Assembly (NCBI RefSeq): GCF_000252125.1
Contig: NZ_AHKF01000018.1
Location: 434,001 to 498,000 of the forward strand
Length of the DNA: 64,000 nucleotides
Source of the DNA: Flavobacterium frigoris PS1
Lineage (GTDB): Bacteria; Bacteroidota; Bacteroidia; Flavobacteriales; Flavobacteriaceae
Reading direction: 5' to 3'
Below are positions 44,390 to 53,475 of the stretch, in pieces (the stretch's first letter is position 1; the number at the start of each line of letters is the position of its first letter). The notes under the pieces were generated by a model. It did no database searches and was not told the DNA's origin. It saw nothing but the letters and a program-made list of their open reading frames with translations. The position numbers and the translations under genes were made by a program.

Positions 44390-45352
44390 ATGAAAATTAA
44401 AATATTCGCATTAGCATTGTTGCTTTCGGCATCATTGCAAGCGCAAACAAAAGTTTGGTTTGACACTGATATCATGATTGGAATGCCTGATAAAACTGCC
44501 CGGGAGGTAGATGATGGAATCACCTTGATTATGGCGTTGAAGCAACCTCAAATAGAGATAGTAGGAATTAGCTCGATCACTTATGTAGATTATAGCTATG
44601 ATGTTATCAATAAAATTTTGGGATGGCACAATAAGGGTGCGGCAATTCCAGTGTATAAAGGGTCTCCAAAAGCAGATGATTTAGGTGTTGAAAATGATGG
44701 AACTAGAGCATTATATGAAGCTTTAAGGAAAGAGAAGCTGACTATTTTAGCCTTAGGACCCATGACTAATATTGCTACTTTGATCCAAAATCATCCTGAT
44801 ATTATTCCGCAAATAGAGAAAATTTCAATTTGCGCTGCAAGAACTCCAGGTTTACTTTTTAATCCAGGAAACGGAAAATTGAATGTGTTTGATTACAACT
44901 ATGAGTTAGACAATAAGTCAATGGATGTGCTTCTTAACTCTTCTATACCACTTGTTTTTGCAGGCTATGAGCCCAGTTCTTATACGCACATTGGGAATAT
45001 TGATTTGGCTAGTTTAGATACGAATGAAGAAGCTGATAAGTGGTTGTTTGATATTGTTCAACCTTGGATGGATAAGAACGAGAAGTATTTTGGAGTTAGA
45101 GGATTTATTCCTTTTGACTGTTCTACTTTAGGAGTGATTACGCATCCTGAATATTTTACCTACCACAAGGATATTCCCATTCAAGTAAATTATAAAAAGA
45201 ATGATGCGCTTCAAGTGCAACCAAATGTTCCTTATAAAAATTTCTTAGAAGTTTCCTATAAGTATAAAACCAAAAAGAAAGTAGATTACGCCATAAGAGC
45301 CCTGCAAGGTTTTGAAGAAAAGATATTGGAGACTTTAAGTGTAAAAAACTAA
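44390..45352 (+). CDS. Secreted nucleoside hydrolase (inosine/uridine-preferring type)
   Basis: A 320-residue protein with signal peptide (MKIKIFALALLLSASLQAQ). The Ca-binding and catalytic N-terminus KVWFDTDIMIGMPDKTAREVDDG shows the family aspartates (Asp25, Asp27, Asp41-42); LALGPMTNIATLIQNHP is the second core motif, and FDYNYELDN lies where family members bind ribose (N-x-x-x-D type). It splits nucleosides into ribose (or a modified ribose) and base, probably in the periplasm. Coupled to the methylthioribose-kinase-like gene by 10 bases, although the latter seems cytoplasmic, so the product would have to cross the inner membrane. Confidence 0.85.
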   Translation: MKIKIFALALLLSASLQAQTKVWFDTDIMIGMPDKTAREVDDGITLIMALKQPQIEIVGISSITYVDYSYDVINKILGWHNKGAAIPVYKGSPKADDLGVENDGTRALYEALRKEKLTILALGPMTNIATLIQNHPDIIPQIEKISICAARTPGLLFNPGNGKLNVFDYNYELDNKSMDVLLNSSIPLVFAGYEPSSYTHIGNIDLASLDTNEEADKWLFDIVQPWMDKNEKYFGVRGFIPFDCSTLGVITHPEYFTYHKDIPIQVNYKKNDALQVQPNVPYKNFLEVSYKYKTKKKVDYAIRALQGFEEKILETLSVKN

Positions 45353-45494
45353 CAAAACTTTAGGGTTTGTTTGAAAACCAAATCTAGAAATCAATCGTAT
45401 ATTACCTTATAGTCAATTATATCTTAGAGTGTTTGTAGTAACCATTAGATATATTTGAAGGCAACAGTATTTATAAAAACAAAAATAACAACAG

Positions 45495-46127
45495 ATGAAA
45501 ATTAAATTAGCAAGTTTGGTAGTAGTGTTGTTTACAATTTTAAGTTGTAACGCACAGACAAAAAAAATGTCTTTAGAACCTAAAAAAGGGAAGGCCATAG
45601 CTGTTTTTGCCGAAGGTTGTTTCTGGTGCAGTGAGCATGTATTTGAAGCAGTTGTAGGAGTAGACGAGGCGGTATCTGGATATTCTGGAGGCAACGTAAA
45701 GAATCCTAGCTATGAAATGGTGGGTTCTAATAGAACTGGTCATGCAGAAGCTGTGGCGGTTTTCTATGATCCTAAAGTAGTTTCTTTCAAGGAACTAGTA
45801 GATGTGTTTTTTGCCTCGCAGGATCCTACAACGCCTAATCAGCAAGGTCCAGATAAGGGATCTTCCTATCGTTCTATTGCCTTTTACAAAAATGTAGTAG
45901 AGAAGAAAATTATTGAAGACAAAATTAAGGAACTTACTGCTAATAAAGTATTCGCCAATCCTATCGTTACGGAGGTAAAACCAGTTTCTGAGTTTTATGA
46001 AGCAGAATCCTACCACCAAGATTATGTAAAAAATAATCCCAATCAGCCTTATGTAAAAGGGGTTTCAATACCGCGATACAACAAGTTTAAAAAAACATAT
46101 AAAGGAAAACTAAAACCTAAATCTTAA
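45495..46127 (+). CDS. msrA: Peptide methionine sulfoxide reductase MsrA (lipoprotein)
   Basis: A 210-residue enzyme. The N-terminus is a lipoprotein signal (LVVVLFTILSCNAQ), so it is secreted and anchored in the envelope. The active site GCFWC holds the catalytic Cys42 and the partner Cys45 in the first motif, followed by FEAVVGVDEAVSGYSGG and NRTGHAEAV, standard for MsrA. It reduces methionine-S-sulfoxide in damaged envelope proteins. It is followed after 4 bases by msrB, which covers the R epimer, so the pair forms a full periplasmic or surface methionine repair unit. Confidence 0.93.
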   Translation: MKIKLASLVVVLFTILSCNAQTKKMSLEPKKGKAIAVFAEGCFWCSEHVFEAVVGVDEAVSGYSGGNVKNPSYEMVGSNRTGHAEAVAVFYDPKVVSFKELVDVFFASQDPTTPNQQGPDKGSSYRSIAFYKNVVEKKIIEDKIKELTANKVFANPIVTEVKPVSEFYEAESYHQDYVKNNPNQPYVKGVSIPRYNKFKKTYKGKLKPKS

Positions 46128-46131
46128 AGTC

Positions 46132-46674
46132 ATGAAATTATATAAACAACTATTAGTGCTTCCCGCGATAGCATTTAGCTTTATTGCATGTATGCAAGCG
46201 AATAAAAGTGAAAAAGTAATAACAGAAGCAAAATCAACTATGCAGGAACAACCGGTTCTGTCATTGACAGATACCTCGTTGAAGAAAGTCATAAAAACAG
46301 ATGCTGAATGGAAAAAGGTATTGACTGCTAATGAGTATTCTGTATTGCGCGAAAAAGGAACAGAGCGTCCTTTTCAAAATGAATTCAATGGCAACCATAA
46401 AAAAGGACATTATTTTTGTGCTGCCTGTAAGTTGCCTTTGTTCTCCTCTGAAGCAAAGTTTGAGTCCGGTACGGGATGGCCAAGTTTTTATGCTCCAATA
46501 AATAAAAACAGAGTAAAAGAGGTTGTTGACAAAAGTATGGGAATGGTACGCGGAGAAATTGTATGTGCACGTTGTGATGGTCATTTAGGACATCTTTTTG
46601 ATGATGGACCTAGACCAACAGGTTTGCGTTATTGTATGAATTCAGCAGCGATGTTATTCCAAGAGTCTAAATAA
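46132..46674 (+). CDS. msrB: Peptide methionine-R-sulfoxide reductase MsrB (lipoprotein)
   Basis: A 180-residue enzyme with a lipoprotein-type signal (LLVLPAIAFSFIAC at residue 20). The MsrB core has the zinc-site cysteines CAACKLP and CARCDGHLGHLF, the substrate motif FESGTGWPSFYAPI, and the catalytic Cys168 in GLRYCMNSAAM. It reduces methionine-R-sulfoxide. The gene sits 4 bases after msrA and is followed by a very strong terminator. The electron donor for both enzymes in the envelope is not encoded here. Confidence 0.93.
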   Translation: MKLYKQLLVLPAIAFSFIACMQANKSEKVITEAKSTMQEQPVLSLTDTSLKKVIKTDAEWKKVLTANEYSVLREKGTERPFQNEFNGNHKKGHYFCAACKLPLFSSEAKFESGTGWPSFYAPINKNRVKEVVDKSMGMVRGEIVCARCDGHLGHLFDDGPRPTGLRYCMNSAAMLFQESK

Positions 46675-46700
46675 ATAGTGGTTAATTATTTTGTTCAAAG

Positions 46701-46736
46701 AAAGGGCGTTTGTTTCATTTGAAACAAACGCCCTTT
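46701..46736. terminator. Perfect 16-bp bidirectional terminator
   Basis: AAAGGGCGTTTGTTTC (46701-46716) and its complement (46721-46736) around a 4-base ATTT loop, with A/T-rich flanks. It ends the msrAB transcript and the long minus-strand run that finishes with the HAD hydrolase gene. Confidence 0.85.
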
Positions 46737-46755
46737 TGAGTTTTATAATGTTAGG

Positions 46756-47445
46756 CTATTCGCTATAAGCAGCAACTAATTGCTCAGCCATCGCTATTAT
46801 ATCTTTGGCTTCAAAATCAGGTTTACTTGATAAGCTATAAAGCGATTGACCTTCACGAGCAATAAATCCAGTTGCTAGGCCCGCATGGGCAGCACCTGCC
46901 AAATCCCAACCATGTGCTGCAATCATAATCATTTCGTTTGGTTTTACAGCTAGTTTTTTAGCTGCCCATAAATAAGTTTCGGCTTCAGGTTTGTATTTTT
47001 TGATACTATCAATACTTAATGCATGTTCAAAATAATCGGTGAGATTAGAGTTCTTTAATTGTTCCTTTAATGCGCTATCAGGTGAGTTGGTCAGAGTAAT
47101 CAATCGGAAACCATTTTCTTTTAAAAGCTTGAGTCCTTTGATTACATCGGGATAGGTTTGCAGAGATTTAATTACTGATAAAGCTTCTTTGATTTCTTCT
47201 GCAGTAACTTTTTTGTGCATTGATACTGCTGCCATTTTTAGCGTTGCTGCAGCTATAGTGGTGAAATTATGGTATTCATTAATACTATTAGATACTGTAG
47301 AGTAATGCAGCAACATGCCAAACCATATTCGGAATCCCTGCTCTTCATTCAGCATCGCATTAACCGATTTTTTTAGAGGAGTCATGTCGAGTAAAGTTTC
47401 GTTTACATCAAAGACAATTACAGGTTTGCTTTTTTGTATAGTCAT
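46756..47445 (-). CDS. HAD hydrolase, 2-haloacid dehalogenase type II-like
   Basis: I start the gene at 47445 (MTIQKSKPVIVFDVNETLLDM); the longer reading from 47577 lies inside the preceding gene. The 229-residue protein has the HAD nucleophile in VFDVNETLLD, motif II threonine/asparagine in TLTNSPDSALKEQL, lysine in KKYKPEAETYLWAAKKL, and motif IV in MIAAHGWDLAGAAHAGLATG, as in L-2-haloacid dehalogenases. The reaction may be dehalogenation or simply phosphatase-like hydrolysis. It is the last gene of the minus-strand run, 16 bases after the glycoside hydrolase. Confidence 0.82.
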   Translation of the reverse strand: MTIQKSKPVIVFDVNETLLDMTPLKKSVNAMLNEEQGFRIWFGMLLHYSTVSNSINEYHNFTTIAAATLKMAAVSMHKKVTAEEIKEALSVIKSLQTYPDVIKGLKLLKENGFRLITLTNSPDSALKEQLKNSNLTDYFEHALSIDSIKKYKPEAETYLWAAKKLAVKPNEMIMIAAHGWDLAGAAHAGLATGFIAREGQSLYSLSSKPDFEAKDIIAMAEQLVAAYSE

Positions 47446-47461
47446 TTTATTTGAATTTAAA

Positions 47462-48514
47462 TTAGTTGTACCATCTTTTAATGGTTTCAAGAGCAGGTTT
47501 TTCCTGCGGTGTGTAATCAATACTATTTTTTGGCTGCTTATGGTAATCATCAGCATACCATTTCCATGCAAAGCCACCTACAAACCACTCTTTTTGGGTC
47601 ATGGATTGAAATAAGGACTCGTAGGCATTGGCTTGAGCCAAATTATTGATTTCATTTTTAGTTTCTACCCAAGGTTCTTCAGTCGCATGATTGGAATTGC
47701 GGTATCCAAACTCGGTAAAGAGAATCTTTTTGTTGAACTTTTTTTGAACTAGATCCATTTTCTGGATGTGTTTTATCCATCCCTCATTCAGCTCTTCAAC
47801 AGAAGGATTTTCTGCATTAGATAGTGGGAAATAACCATCAATACCAATGTAATCTAATTGGTTCCAAAAAGGAACTTTATCAAAATCATCCCAGTTAGCG
47901 GCATAGGTCAATTTACCGGTATAGATTTTTTTAATTTTCTGGATTAATTGATTCCAATATTCAGGCCTTTTTGCAACTGAATTTCCTAATTCTGTTCCAA
48001 AACAAAAGAGTTCAATTTTTTCTTTTTGGGCTAATTGTGCGAAATCAAGAATGTATTTTTCATAATCGGCTTCCCAATGTTGCCACTCTTTTTCGGTAGC
48101 AAAATCTAAATGCCCGGTATAAAAATTATGGTTTATCCAAAGGTGTGGTTTTAACATCACAGTCATTTTATAATCATGTGCCATTTTATTGCTCGCAATT
48201 ATACCTTCTGTTTTTTCGCCCCACCATTGACGATCATTGTTATAATTTACGGAGGCATTGTCAATATTTGCAAACGCATAAGGAATCAAAGAGATTGCGT
48301 TGACATGATTCTCTTTTAAATTCTCTAGCGTACTATTTTTTAATTCTTTTATGGGCGCTACAAGATTCATCCCCTTGTATTCCATTGCTACAATTTTTAC
48401 TGTTGGTTTTAAACGTTTTTCAGCAAATTTATCTTTGTCTTTATTGTTATAAAAGGCATATCCACTAATAATTAGGATAAAAAGGAGTAAAAGGACAAGG
48501 AATTGTTTTTTCAT
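47462..48514 (-). CDS. GH113-like glycoside hydrolase
   Basis: A 350-residue protein with an N-terminal anchor (residues 4-22). The barrel shows family landmarks: VAMEYKGMNL at the start, VMLKPHLWI, FCFGTELGNSV with the acid/base glutamate, and KKILFTEFGYRNS with the nucleophile glutamate, then FVGGFAWKWY. This matches GH113 (beta-mannanase-type TIM barrels), which in Bacteroidetes are often membrane-anchored. Substrate cannot be read with certainty; an extracellular mannose- or glucose-containing polysaccharide is plausible, perhaps the one built by the glycosyltransferases upstream. Confidence 0.8.
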   Translation of the reverse strand: MKKQFLVLLLLFILIISGYAFYNNKDKDKFAEKRLKPTVKIVAMEYKGMNLVAPIKELKNSTLENLKENHVNAISLIPYAFANIDNASVNYNNDRQWWGEKTEGIIASNKMAHDYKMTVMLKPHLWINHNFYTGHLDFATEKEWQHWEADYEKYILDFAQLAQKEKIELFCFGTELGNSVAKRPEYWNQLIQKIKKIYTGKLTYAANWDDFDKVPFWNQLDYIGIDGYFPLSNAENPSVEELNEGWIKHIQKMDLVQKKFNKKILFTEFGYRNSNHATEEPWVETKNEINNLAQANAYESLFQSMTQKEWFVGGFAWKWYADDYHKQPKNSIDYTPQEKPALETIKRWYN

Positions 48515-48635
48515 AATGCTAAAGTTAACTTATAAAAACTGCTAACTGAATTTCTAATATGAAAGTATTACGTCGCAGTTAATTATTTATTTTAGTGCGG
48601 TGGTATTTTAATATTCGCGCATTAAAAAATGCTAA

Positions 48636-48905
48636 TTATGCTTTCTTTAATTTCTCAATAATAGTCAGCTTTTTTGCTTCGGCCATTTTCATACTTCCAT
48701 TGGATTTGTTTGGAGCAAACCATTGGCCAATTAGTTTGTCCATCAATTTCGACTGATTTTCATATGCATTACAGGTTTCGCACATGGCTTTATGGGCCTG
48801 TAATTGTATTTTTTCTTTTAGCGTCAAAGAAGTAAACATTTGTTTATCTATCAGCTCTGTTGATTTTTTGCAAGTCCTCAACATTATTCTCAGTGCTATA
48901 TGCAT
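48636..48905 (-). CDS. Zinc-finger anti-sigma-like protein
   Basis: A short protein of about 89 residues, started at 48905 (MHIALRIMLRTCKK); an upstream ATG at 48947 would overlap the sigma gene by 20 bases. The motif LQAHKAMCETCNAYENQ is the HxxxCxxC zinc-finger (zf-HC2) of anti-sigma factors, with a further cysteine in MLRTCKKSTELI. It has no membrane segment, so it would act as a soluble anti-sigma factor for the ECF sigma factor encoded just upstream, whose gene ends 22 bases before this start. Signal sensing is unknown. Confidence 0.7.
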   Translation of the reverse strand: MHIALRIMLRTCKKSTELIDKQMFTSLTLKEKIQLQAHKAMCETCNAYENQSKLMDKLIGQWFAPNKSNGSMKMAEAKKLTIIEKLKKA

Positions 48906-48927
48906 TTTCTCTAAAGTTAAAGTGTTA

Positions 48928-49509
48928 TTAAACCCATTTAATTTCAAGACATTTCCTCAAAAGTAGTTTTGATCTATGTACTATCTGCCAATAATTAGAC
49001 GAGCTGATTTCTAATTCCTGACAAATGTCGGTGGTGTCTTTATCTGATAAATACTTGGATGTAACAGCTAATTTCCATTTCTGGGGTAAGTCTTCCATAC
49101 ATTCCTGCATTACTTCATTAAATTCGGGATTGTCCAGCAACTCTTCTTCCTGGTCCCAAATTGCTTTTACATCATTACTTTTCCAGCATCCATAGGTGTT
49201 AAACATGCCTTCTGATAACTCAAAACCACTGTTTTCAGTCAAACTAAAGGTTTGTTTAGTCGTTTTGGCACTCTTGCGGTAATAGTCAATTACTTTGTTA
49301 TTTAGAATAGAAAATAGCCAGGTTTTGGGTTGGCTTTTCCCTTGAAAAGTATCTATTTTATGAAATGCCGATAAAAAAGTTTCTTGGACTAAATCTTCGG
49401 CAGTCTCTTTTGAAGATGTTTTGTAGAATGCCCAACAATAAAGTTCATCGCTAAATTGATTGACCCAATTTTCTAATAGCGTTTTTGGGTTTTCGTTTGT
49501 AACATCCAT
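48928..49509 (-). CDS. ECF-type RNA polymerase sigma factor
   Basis: A 193-residue sigma-70-family protein. Region 2 is seen in LYCWAFYKTSSKETAEDLVQETFLSAFHKI and PKTWLFSILNNKVIDYYRK; region 4 in LPQKWKLAVTSKYLSDKDTTDICQELEISSSNYWQIVHRSKLLLR. An insertion of about 40 residues lies between them. It is followed at once by a zinc-finger anti-sigma-like gene, the usual pairing. The gene starts 27 bases downstream of the GT-C mannosyltransferase-like gene, so the pair is embedded at the end of a glycan-assembly run, which may be its regulon. Confidence 0.9.
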   Translation of the reverse strand: MDVTNENPKTLLENWVNQFSDELYCWAFYKTSSKETAEDLVQETFLSAFHKIDTFQGKSQPKTWLFSILNNKVIDYYRKSAKTTKQTFSLTENSGFELSEGMFNTYGCWKSNDVKAIWDQEEELLDNPEFNEVMQECMEDLPQKWKLAVTSKYLSDKDTTDICQELEISSSNYWQIVHRSKLLLRKCLEIKWV

Positions 49510-49536
49510 ATATATCTGTAGGCTTCATTATTTTAA

Positions 49537-50880
49537 TTATGCCAAATGTACTATTTTTTTGTTGCGCAGAAAGTTAGTGTTTTCATAAATTATATAGGCA
49601 ACAACCACGAGATATTCGATTCCAATTAACCAAAAATTCTCCTGAAAATCTAGATTGGAATAGGCACTATAGCTTAATATTACCGTTAAACTCCATACAA
49701 TAGGGTAGTTGTATTTTGTAAAAACACCAATCAATATAAGATTGATAACATACCAAGGGTGTACTGTTGTAGTAGTAAAAAAATAAACGGTTAAAACCAA
49801 TAACATAGTTTCAAACAATTGTTCTGTTGTCCCGTTTTTTCCTTTGAAGGCTTTATAAATAATAAATAGAATCATCAAAACGGGAATTATTTTACCTGTA
49901 GTATGGATAATATTGTAGCCTTTGACCCAAAAGCCAACTTCACGAATAAGATAATAAATACTAGCATTAAATTCAAAATTGGTAAACCATAGACCTATAG
50001 TTTCACTGTAGTTCTGAATAAGTTCAGCAGAAAGAAAAGGCAAAAAGAGCATGATATTAACTGTAATAACTATGCTATAAAAAAAGAATGCTTTTTTGTA
50101 TCCTAATTTTTGCAAAAATAAAGGCAATAGTAATAAGGGAAGTAATTTTGTTGAAATAGACAAGGCTAATATTACAGCGGCAGCTTTCCATTTTTTTTGA
50201 TGTAACAAATACATACTCCAAACAAAAAAGAACAGCATTACTCCTTCAAAATGAAGATTTGAAGTCAGTTCAATAATAACTAATGGGTTTAATAAATACC
50301 AGAAAATACGGTGTTTTTCGATTCCTAATTTCTCTAATAGTTTACTTCCGAAATATAGGGTACCCAGATCAGCTGCGATGATAATAAGTCGCATTGTAAC
50401 TACTGCTCCAATCACAGAATTTGCACTAAATAAGGCAGCAAGTGCAAATAAAAACTGATTTATTGGCGGGTAATTAGAAAAATGACTTGCACTTAAACTG
50501 CCCATTCCGTCGAAGAGCTCTTTGGCATTAGCCAAATTAAAATTAGCCTGATCTATTAAATCATTTGGCAAGGATAAGTAGGGATTTATTCCTTGAAGAA
50601 GCAAACGCCCATCCCAAATAAAACGATAATAATCTTGTGATAAATTAGGCGAAACGGCGATGAATACGAATCGAAAGAGTAGGGCAGCACCTATCAAAAA
50701 AGGGATGTTGTCTTTTTGTAATTTGATAATTTGGAAAAAAAAAACAAATAAAAAGCCATAACCAATTAGTAGATTAATAAATGCTGAGCGTTCTAATACA
50801 TAACCTACGTAGCCATAAATAAGGATACTTAGTAGGAGATATAAATAAGACTTTACAGTATTTGAACTTAAAGAAATCAT
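49537..50880 (-). CDS. GT-C-type polytopic mannosyltransferase-like protein
   Basis: A 447-residue integral membrane protein with about 11-12 membrane helices. The first periplasmic loop has [24 protein letters not shown], with the acidic DYY/RF motif typical of GT-C mannosyltransferases related to GT87; further on come [17 protein letters not shown] and [10 protein letters not shown]. Members take a polyprenyl-phosphate sugar as donor. It follows two GT2 enzymes (one dolichyl-phosphate-mannose-synthase-like), which fit as donor makers, and overlaps the previous gene by one base. The acceptor is unknown. Confidence 0.78.
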   Translation of the reverse strand: MISLSSNTVKSYLYLLLSILIYGYVGYVLERSAFINLLIGYGFLFVFFFQIIKLQKDNIPFLIGAALLFRFVFIAVSPNLSQDYYRFIWDGRLLLQGINPYLSLPNDLIDQANFNLANAKELFDGMGSLSASHFSNYPPINQFLFALAALFSANSVIGAVVTMRLIIIAADLGTLYFGSKLLEKLGIEKHRIFWYLLNPLVIIELTSNLHFEGVMLFFFVWSMYLLHQKKWKAAAVILALSISTKLLPLLLLPLFLQKLGYKKAFFFYSIVITVNIMLFLPFLSAELIQNYSETIGLWFTNFEFNASIYYLIREVGFWVKGYNIIHTTGKIIPVLMILFIIYKAFKGKNGTTEQLFETMLLVLTVYFFTTTTVHPWYVINLILIGVFTKYNYPIVWSLTVILSYSAYSNLDFQENFWLIGIEYLVVVAYIIYENTNFLRNKKIVHLA

Positions 50881-52361
50881 TAGTGATTATCTGTTATTGA
50901 TTTTATGAAAACAAAGCTAAAGCCTGTTAAAAGCATAAAGTGAAGTGCAATTATACTGTAATCGTTTAATAAGACAGCACTGTAGATTCCAAAAAGAAAA
51001 TAAAAGATTAAACCACCTTCGATAATTATGTTTTTAGATATTTTTTTAGAGAGGTAGCTATTTTGTTTCCACTTGTCTTTTAGTCCTTCAATATTCAATT
51101 TTGGAGTTCTAATAAACTCACTTTTTTTACCTATTAAACCTTCTAATACAGCTATTGTATTGTGAAAAGAAAAGCCCATCACAATGGTGTAAAAAGTAAA
51201 AAACATACTGGTGTATTTCAAGAAGTTTTTATATCCACCGCCATGAAGACTTTTAAAAGTAACCCAATAGCTAATAAAAAACAATAAGGAACTAATGACA
51301 AAAAAGATTAAAATATCAAATATGGCATCAAATTGTAGGTATTTGTTTTTTATATATAAAACAGGTACACTCAATATTGCCATGACAAAAACGGCAAGGA
51401 ACATGGTGCTGTTTAATAAATGTAGAATACCATGAACCTTTGTTTTGAATCCGGTTGTTTTTGATAATACTAATCGAATTGCATTTTTACTGAAATTTTC
51501 TGCACCTCCTTTATTCCATCTAAATTGCTGCGAACGGGCTGCACTGATAATAGCAGGTAATTCGGCAGGTGTTTCTACTTGTTCTAAGTATTTAAACTTC
51601 CAGTTTTTTAATTGTGCGCGATAGCTCAAATCAAGATCTTCAGTTAGTGTGTCACTTTCCCAGTTTCCAGCGTCAAGAATGCATTCTTTTCTCCATACAC
51701 CAGCTGTACCGTTAAAATTGATAAAGTGTGATTTAGAATTCCGGCCTACTTGTTCTAATGTAAAATGAGCATCTAAAGCAAAAGCTTGAATTTTTGTGAG
51801 TAGTGAATAATTGCGATTTAGATGTCCCCAACGTGTTTGTACAACGCCAATTTGTGGATCTTTAAAATACGGAACGGTTCTATAAAGCCAGTCTTTTTGA
51901 GGGACAAAGTCGGCATCAAAAATCGCAATAAATTCTCCCTTAGCATAAACTAAACCTTCTTTTAGCGCGCCAGCTTTAAAACCGGATCTGTTTGTTCTTT
52001 TTATTTGTTTGATATCGATTCCGGTAGCAGCAATTTGTTGAATCAAAGTTGCTGTGTCAATTACACTTTCATCAGTGCTGTCATCTAAAACTTGAATTTC
52101 TAATTTTTCTTTTGGGTAGTCGAGTTGTGCAATAGTTGTTAATAATCGCTCTATCACATATTTCTCATTAAAAATAGGCAATTGTATGGTGACATAAGGG
52201 ATTTCCTCAGCATTTGAAAAGTCAAATTGTGGAGATTCATCTTTTGTTTTTTTGCTTTTAAGGTAGTTAAGCAGCAAATTAAATTGTGCCAAACTATAAA
52301 AGAAAACGAGTAAAATGGAAATTGCGTAAAGGATTACGATGATGTAAGAAAGCTGTAGCAT
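50880..52361 (-). CDS. Processive cellulose-synthase-like GT2 glycosyltransferase
   Basis: Started at 52361 ([17 protein letters not shown]), so the first membrane helix follows directly; the longer reading adds 19 residues of uncertain status. The roughly 493-residue protein has D in DDSTDES, DAD in [17 protein letters not shown], the ED of [14 protein letters not shown], and QQFRW, the D,D,D,Q-x-x-R-W set of processive GT2 enzymes. C-terminal membrane helices form a channel. It probably makes a glucan or mannan and exports it. It is followed by the GT-C enzyme with a one-base overlap. No PilZ or bcs accessory genes are present. Confidence 0.85.
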   Translation of the reverse strand: MLQLSYIIVILYAISILLVFFYSLAQFNLLLNYLKSKKTKDESPQFDFSNAEEIPYVTIQLPIFNEKYVIERLLTTIAQLDYPKEKLEIQVLDDSTDESVIDTATLIQQIAATGIDIKQIKRTNRSGFKAGALKEGLVYAKGEFIAIFDADFVPQKDWLYRTVPYFKDPQIGVVQTRWGHLNRNYSLLTKIQAFALDAHFTLEQVGRNSKSHFINFNGTAGVWRKECILDAGNWESDTLTEDLDLSYRAQLKNWKFKYLEQVETPAELPAIISAARSQQFRWNKGGAENFSKNAIRLVLSKTTGFKTKVHGILHLLNSTMFLAVFVMAILSVPVLYIKNKYLQFDAIFDILIFFVISSLLFFISYWVTFKSLHGGGYKNFLKYTSMFFTFYTIVMGFSFHNTIAVLEGLIGKKSEFIRTPKLNIEGLKDKWKQNSYLSKKISKNIIIEGGLIFYFLFGIYSAVLLNDYSIIALHFMLLTGFSFVFIKSITDNH

Positions 52362-52386
52362 GTTATTGTTTAACCTTTTTAGGATG

Positions 52387-53076
52387 TTATTTAAAAGTAT
52401 ATTTAAAAATCCAGCCAATTATTTTTATTCCAGCCATTACTGATCCTTTAACTGTTCCAGACACTTTAGAAACGCCAATTCGATTTTTGTATCGAACGGG
52501 AATCTCAACATAAGATATTTTTTGTTTTAAGGCTTTTAGTTGCATTTCAACAGTCCATCCATATGTTTTATCTTCCATGTTTAAAGCCAATAACTTTTCG
52601 TACTTAATGGCTCTAAAGGGACCTAAATCGGTAAATTTTGCATTAAAAAACAATTTCATTAGGAAAGTGGCCAGCCAGTTTCCAAAAATTTGCTGTGGAG
52701 TCATAGACCCTTTCTCTCTGAGACTGGGAACTCTGGAACCAATTACAAAATCAATATTGTCCTTTAAGATAGGGGCTATAAGCTTGATTAGCTCTTCAGG
52801 ATAATCAGAATAGTCACCGTCCAGAAAAACCACTATTTCTGGTTTTATTTCTTGGTTCGAAATGTATTCCATTCCTTTTAAGCAGGCATATCCATAACCT
52901 TTTCTGTTTTCAGAAAGTACAGTGGCGCCAGCATTTTTCGCTGCCAGCTCGGTATTATCGGTCGAGTTATTACTAATTACAATTATTTCATCAACAATTG
53001 AAGGGATTTCCTGAATTACATTGGCAATAGCTTTTTCTTCATTATAAGCCGGAATAATTACTTTTATTTTACTCAT
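52387..53076 (-). CDS. Dolichyl-phosphate-mannose-synthase-like GT2 glycosyltransferase
   Basis: A 229-residue cytoplasmic GT2 enzyme: KVIIPAYNEEKAIANVIQEI, NNSTDNTELAAKNAGATVL, VVFLDGDYSDYPEEL (DxD metal site), and TDLGPFRAIKYEKL with a basic WTVEMQLKALK. It resembles DPMS-type enzymes that charge polyprenyl phosphate with mannose. In the run it would supply the donor for the GT-C enzyme. Its start overlaps the YwqK-like gene by 4 bases. No membrane segment is present, in contrast to the larger DPM synthases. Confidence 0.85.
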   Translation of the reverse strand: MSKIKVIIPAYNEEKAIANVIQEIPSIVDEIIVISNNSTDNTELAAKNAGATVLSENRKGYGYACLKGMEYISNQEIKPEIVVFLDGDYSDYPEELIKLIAPILKDNIDFVIGSRVPSLREKGSMTPQQIFGNWLATFLMKLFFNAKFTDLGPFRAIKYEKLLALNMEDKTYGWTVEMQLKALKQKISYVEIPVRYKNRIGVSKVSGTVKGSVMAGIKIIGWIFKYTFK

Positions 53077-53474
53077 AAAAAGTTCAATTTATTGTCTTTT
53101 TTGAATTCCTTTAATGAATTCCATTCATTGCTTTTTGTACCCATAAAATATTTTTCGACTCGAATAATTTGATTGTTTTTATAAAAAACAGAAAAGCCAT
53201 TTAATTGGTCGTTTTCAAACTCACATTTTTTGCTTATTGCCTCTTTTGAATTATAGAAAATCCACCATTTGCATTTTTTGTTATTTATAAAATGACCTTC
53301 TTCTTTTTTATTTCCGTTTTCGAAATAGTAAAGCCAGTAATCTACTTTCTGAGTTTGGTTTAACCATCCTTCCGATTTTAATTTGCCGTTATCATAATGC
53401 TCTTTTAAATAAGTTTTTTGACCAGATACTTGGAAAAAAGTGAATAAAAGCAATATATAAAATCCTTTTTTCAT
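53073..53474 (-). CDS. YwqK/MORN-repeat lipoprotein-like secreted protein
   Basis: A 133-residue secreted protein with signal peptide (MKKGFYILLLFTFFQVSGQ). It has short MORN-like units such as YDNGKLKSEGWLNQTQK, FENGNKKEEGHFINNKKC and IFYNSKEAISKKCEF, the pattern of the YwqK group. The antitoxin label attached to YwqK is doubtful here because no toxin partner exists. It overlaps the following gene by 4 bases and lies one base after the polyferredoxin gene, so it is part of the run. Function unknown. Confidence 0.6.
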   Translation of the reverse strand: MKKGFYILLLFTFFQVSGQKTYLKEHYDNGKLKSEGWLNQTQKVDYWLYYFENGNKKEEGHFINNKKCKWWIFYNSKEAISKKCEFENDQLNGFSVFYKNNQIIRVEKYFMGTKSNEWNSLKEFKKDNKLNFL

Positions 53475-53475
53475 T

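Noticed and set aside
53073..53474. YwqK-like gene as an antitoxin
   Set aside because: It has a signal peptide and no toxin partner; the antitoxin name comes from database labels, not from evidence here.
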